The translations under genes were made by a program, and so were the position numbers. The notes beneath the pieces were generated by a model that saw only the letters and a list, made by a program, of their open reading frames with translations, was not told the DNA's origin and ran no database searches. From Verrucomicrobiota bacterium (GTDB lineage: Bacteria; Verrucomicrobiota; Verrucomicrobiia; Opitutales; Opitutaceae), in NCBI GenBank assembly GCA_003694825.1, contig RFJS01000045.1:1-8514 (forward strand): DNA of 8,514 nucleotides, read 5' to 3'. Every line of letters starts with the position of its first letter. Within the stretch, counting starts at the first letter, position 1. This document shows, one piece after another, positions 6,471 through 8,514 of this stretch.

Positions 6471-8132
6471 ATGAGTGCTACAATGCAAGAACTGCTCGCG
6501 GAGAGCTCCTTCGAGAACCTGAAGGAAGGCTCGATTGTCCCGGGCATCATCACTGAGATTCGCCAGAACGAGGTCGTCGTCGATATCGGCGGCAAGTCCG
6601 AGGGCATCATTCCCGCTCAGGAATTCATCGACCTCGGCGAGCTTCAGATTGGATCGACCATCGACGTCTACCTCGAAAAGCTCGAGGACCGCGAAGGCAA
6701 CCCGATCCTCTCCTACGATAAGGCGCAGCAGAAGAAGAACTGGGAAAACATCCTGCAGAAATGCTCCGAGGGTTCGATCGTTTCGGGCCGTGTCCGGAGC
6801 AAGGTGAAGGGCGGGCTCATCGTCAGCATCGGTGTCGACGCCTTCCTGCCGGCCTCTCACGTCGACATTCAGCCGCCCAAGAATCTGGACCAATACATCG
6901 GCCAGACCTACGATTTCAAAGTCCTCAAGATCAACCTCGAGCGGAAGAACATCGTGCTCTCGCGTCGTGAGCTGATCGAGGAACAGCGTGCCGCTAAGCG
7001 CCGGGCCCTTCTCGAGCGCATCGCCCCGGGCCAGATCGTCCGCGGCGTCGTCAAGAACATCACCGACTTTGGTGCCTTCATCGATCTCGACGGCATGGAC
7101 GGCCTCCTGCACATCACCGACATGAGCTGGGGCCGCGTCTCGCACCCGAGCGAGATGGTCAAGCAGGGTGAGGAGATCGACGTCATGGTCATCGAGGTCA
7201 ATCGCGAGAAGGAGCGTGTCTCCCTCGGCCTCAAGCAGACCAAGAAGAACCCGTGGGACGAGATCGACCGCAAGTTCCCGGTCGGCTCCACTGTCCGCGG
7301 CAAGGTCGTCAACCTCGTCCCCTACGGCGCCTTCATCGAGATCGACGAAGGTGTGGAGGGTCTCGTGCACGTGTCCAAAATGTCCTGGACCAAGCGCATC
7401 ACCAAGCCGAGCGACGTGCTCAAGGTGGGCGACGAGGTCGAGGCGGTCGTGCTGGGCATCAACAAGGAGGAGCAGAAGATCTCCCTGGGCATGCGTCAGC
7501 TCGAGCCGAACCCCTGGGATATGGTCCGCCACAACTATCCGGTGGGCGCCCATGTCCGCGGCAAGGTGCGCAACATCACGACCTATGGTGCCTTCATCGA
7601 GCTCGAAGAGGGGATCGACGGCATGGTTCACGTCTCCGACATGTCGTGGACCCGCAAGATCAACCACCCGAGCGAAATGCTCAAGAAGGGCGACGAGGTC
7701 GACGCGATCGTGCTCGATGTCGATGTGGCCCAGCAGCGGATCTCCCTGGGCATGAAGCAGCTCACCGAGGATCCGTGGGAAAACATCGACCGTCACTTCC
7801 GCATCGGCGACGTCGTCGAAGGCACGGTTACCAAGATCACTTCTTTCGGTGCCTTCGTGGAGCTGAAGGACCACATCGACGGTCTCGTGCACATCAGCCA
7901 GATCAGCGAAGAGCGCGTCGAGAAGGTGAAGGACGTGCTGCAGCCCGGACAAAAGGTCACGGCTCGCGTCATCAAGATCGACCGCGACGAGCGCCGCATC
8001 GGGCTGAGCATCAAGGCCGCCAACTACTCGGCCGACGAACTCGCTGCCGAGGTCGCCTCCTACGACAACATCAACGAGGGCGGCGATCTCATGAAGCTCG
8101 GCGAGATCATCGACGAGGCCACCAACAAGTAA
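6471..8132 (+). CDS. rpsA: 30S ribosomal protein S1
   Basis: S1 binds mRNA on the small ribosomal subunit and helps unfold and dock messages, especially those with weak Shine-Dalgarno sequences. The 553-residue protein has six S1 (OB-fold) domains at about 19-86, 99-168, 184-257, 270-343, 357-430 and 444-516, as in the E. coli protein (557 residues). Domains 3-5 are very alike, with repeated GAFIE/DL, GLVHV/I and MSW signatures. Domains 1 and 2 are more divergent, consistent with ribosome binding rather than RNA binding. A 37-residue polar, acidic-leaning tail follows domain 6. Start choice is between ATG 6471 and ATG 6483 (Met5). Neither has a Shine-Dalgarno, so I keep the first. Codon use is strongly biased to C- and G-ending codons (ATC, GTC, GAG, AAG, CGC), as expected for a highly expressed gene. 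A long structured leader precedes the gene and a strong terminator follows it, suggesting its own transcript. Confidence 0.97.
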   Translation: MSATMQELLAESSFENLKEGSIVPGIITEIRQNEVVVDIGGKSEGIIPAQEFIDLGELQIGSTIDVYLEKLEDREGNPILSYDKAQQKKNWENILQKCSEGSIVSGRVRSKVKGGLIVSIGVDAFLPASHVDIQPPKNLDQYIGQTYDFKVLKINLERKNIVLSRRELIEEQRAAKRRALLERIAPGQIVRGVVKNITDFGAFIDLDGMDGLLHITDMSWGRVSHPSEMVKQGEEIDVMVIEVNREKERVSLGLKQTKKNPWDEIDRKFPVGSTVRGKVVNLVPYGAFIEIDEGVEGLVHVSKMSWTKRITKPSDVLKVGDEVEAVVLGINKEEQKISLGMRQLEPNPWDMVRHNYPVGAHVRGKVRNITTYGAFIELEEGIDGMVHVSDMSWTRKINHPSEMLKKGDEVDAIVLDVDVAQQRISLGMKQLTEDPWENIDRHFRIGDVVEGTVTKITSFGAFVELKDHIDGLVHISQISEERVEKVKDVLQPGQKVTARVIKIDRDERRIGLSIKAANYSADELAAEVASYDNINEGGDLMKLGEIIDEATNK

Positions 8133-8165
8133 ACGCGTTCGAAAGTTCCGTTTCCTCCCATTTCA

Positions 8166-8198
8166 CGGGCGCCGTTTTGACGGCGCCCGTTTTTTTTT
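8166..8198 (+). terminator. Rho-independent terminator of rpsA
   Basis: CGGGCGCCGT (8166-8175) and ACGGCGCCCG (8180-8189) form a perfect 10-bp stem with a TTTG loop, followed by nine T at 8190-8198. It begins 34 nt after the rpsA stop codon. The other side lacks an A run, so it works on the plus strand only. Confidence 0.93.
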
Positions 8199-8340
8199 GT
8201 GCCCCGCCGTTGGACGGAGACGACCGAAGCGGCCGGTCTGATGCCGAGAGGATGTGGACTCCCGGCGTGCGGCGGACACGCCCGGCCGGGCCGGTACGGG
8301 CGGCCCGAGGCCCGGCCCTCGCGGCGGCGGCCACAGAGCG
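8199..8340. other. Very GC-rich spacer between convergent genes, with an inverted repeat
   Basis: I see no gene here. GGCCGGGCC (8284-8292) and GGCCCGGCC (8309-8317) form a perfect 9-bp inverted repeat around a 16-nt spacer. It has no T tract on either strand, so it is not an intrinsic terminator. It lies between the rpsA terminator and the terminator of the minus-strand gene at the window edge. Confidence 0.45.
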
Positions 8341-8371
8341 AAAAAAAGCGCCCCGCGGTTGTGCGGGACGC
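8341..8371 (-). terminator. Rho-independent terminator of the minus-strand gene at the window edge
   Basis: Read on the minus strand, GCGTCCCGC (plus 8363-8371) pairs with GCGGGGCGC (plus 8348-8356) across a 6-nt loop. The seven A at 8341-8347 give a run of seven T right after the stem. The single non-Watson-Crick pair is a U-G wobble in minus-strand RNA but would be a C-A mismatch in plus-strand RNA, which supports the minus-strand orientation. Confidence 0.8.
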
Positions 8372-8407
8372 CTTGCGAAAGTGGGTGAAGCGAACTTCCG
8401 GCAGAAC

Positions 8408-8514
8408 TCAGTTTGTCCCGGCCTTCCGGGCCGACGACTTCGAAGCGATGAAGTCGCGGATGACGGACATGCGTTCCGCCTTGAGACGGTCCTCGCGGAT
8501 CTCGTCCCGCGTGC
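8408..8514 (-). CDS. C-terminal end of an unidentified protein (partial)
   Basis: The minus strand is open from the window edge to a TGA at 8408-8410, giving the last 34 residues of a protein. The translation includes RDEIREDRLKAERMSVIRDF and ends in KAGTN. It is highly charged and probably helical, then Ser/Lys-rich at the tail. I cannot assign a family from so little. Support for it being real coding sequence is the terminator about 37 nt past the stop and the many C- or G-ending codons. The gene runs convergent to rpsA and its start lies outside the window. Confidence 0.6.
   Translation of the reverse strand, partial: TRDEIREDRLKAERMSVIRDFIASKSSARKAGTN

Noticed and set aside
6381..7952. 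A 523-codon open frame on the minus strand, antisense to rpsA
   Set aside because: It mirrors rpsA, whose strong bias to C- and G-ending codons removes stops from this antisense frame. Its translation is a repetitive Asp/Leu/Val/His-rich string that follows the S1 repeats and matches no family.
7030..7990. Near-repeated DNA segments in the second half of rpsA
   Set aside because: They are the homologous S1 domains 3 to 6, a normal property of the protein, and not a CRISPR array or mobile repeat.

Overview
The window is GC-rich, chromosomal, housekeeping-type DNA with tightly packed genes. I infer a Gram-negative bacterium: it encodes a lipoprotein with a lipobox and a YqgE/AlgH protein. Verrucomicrobiota, possibly an Opitutales-like lineage, is my best guess from the overall look of the proteins, the GC-rich codon choice and the scarcity of Shine-Dalgarno sequences. 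This placement is an impression and was not tested. I see no insertion sequence, integrase, tRNA, rRNA or CRISPR array.

Layout. (1) 112-1495, plus strand: a dCMP/cytidine-type deaminase, then a YqgE/AlgH family protein 13 nt later, then a 57-residue single-pass membrane protein. The block closes with a strong terminator at 1546-1583. (2) 1698-2498, minus strand: an OmpR/PhoB-type response regulator with no adjacent kinase. It converges on block 1, with its own terminator at 1629-1658 and a third hairpin between the two terminators. Its likely promoter (TTGACA, 18 nt, TATGGT) lies at 2659-2688. This implies a leader of about 155 nt and argues against the longer reading frame that starts at 2663. 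(3) 2747-6202, plus strand, divergent from the regulator across an AT-rich spacer: long-form hisG, then aguB (N-carbamoylputrescine amidase), aguA (agmatine deiminase) and a small lipoprotein, with gaps of 62, 41 and 32 nt. No terminator is visible between them, so they may be co-transcribed. (4) 6203-6470: a 268-nt non-coding leader with several mutually compatible inverted repeats. It precedes rpsA (6471-8132, ribosomal protein S1 with six S1 domains), which ends in a textbook terminator at 8166-8198. (5) 8199-8514: a very GC-rich spacer, then the 3' end of an unidentified minus-strand gene with its own terminator.

How the genes work together. AguA converts agmatine to N-carbamoylputrescine and AguB hydrolyses that to putrescine, so the pair forms a complete two-step agmatine-to-putrescine route. 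HisG starts histidine synthesis and carries its own C-terminal regulatory domain. The deaminase supplies dUMP for dTTP synthesis. S1 is needed to initiate translation on mRNAs with weak Shine-Dalgarno sequences, and most starts here lack one.

The signals most worth a second look are the structured rpsA leader, the promoter and leader arrangement of the orphan response regulator, and the lipoprotein at the end of the aguBA block. I found no evidence of a wholly new multi-gene system.
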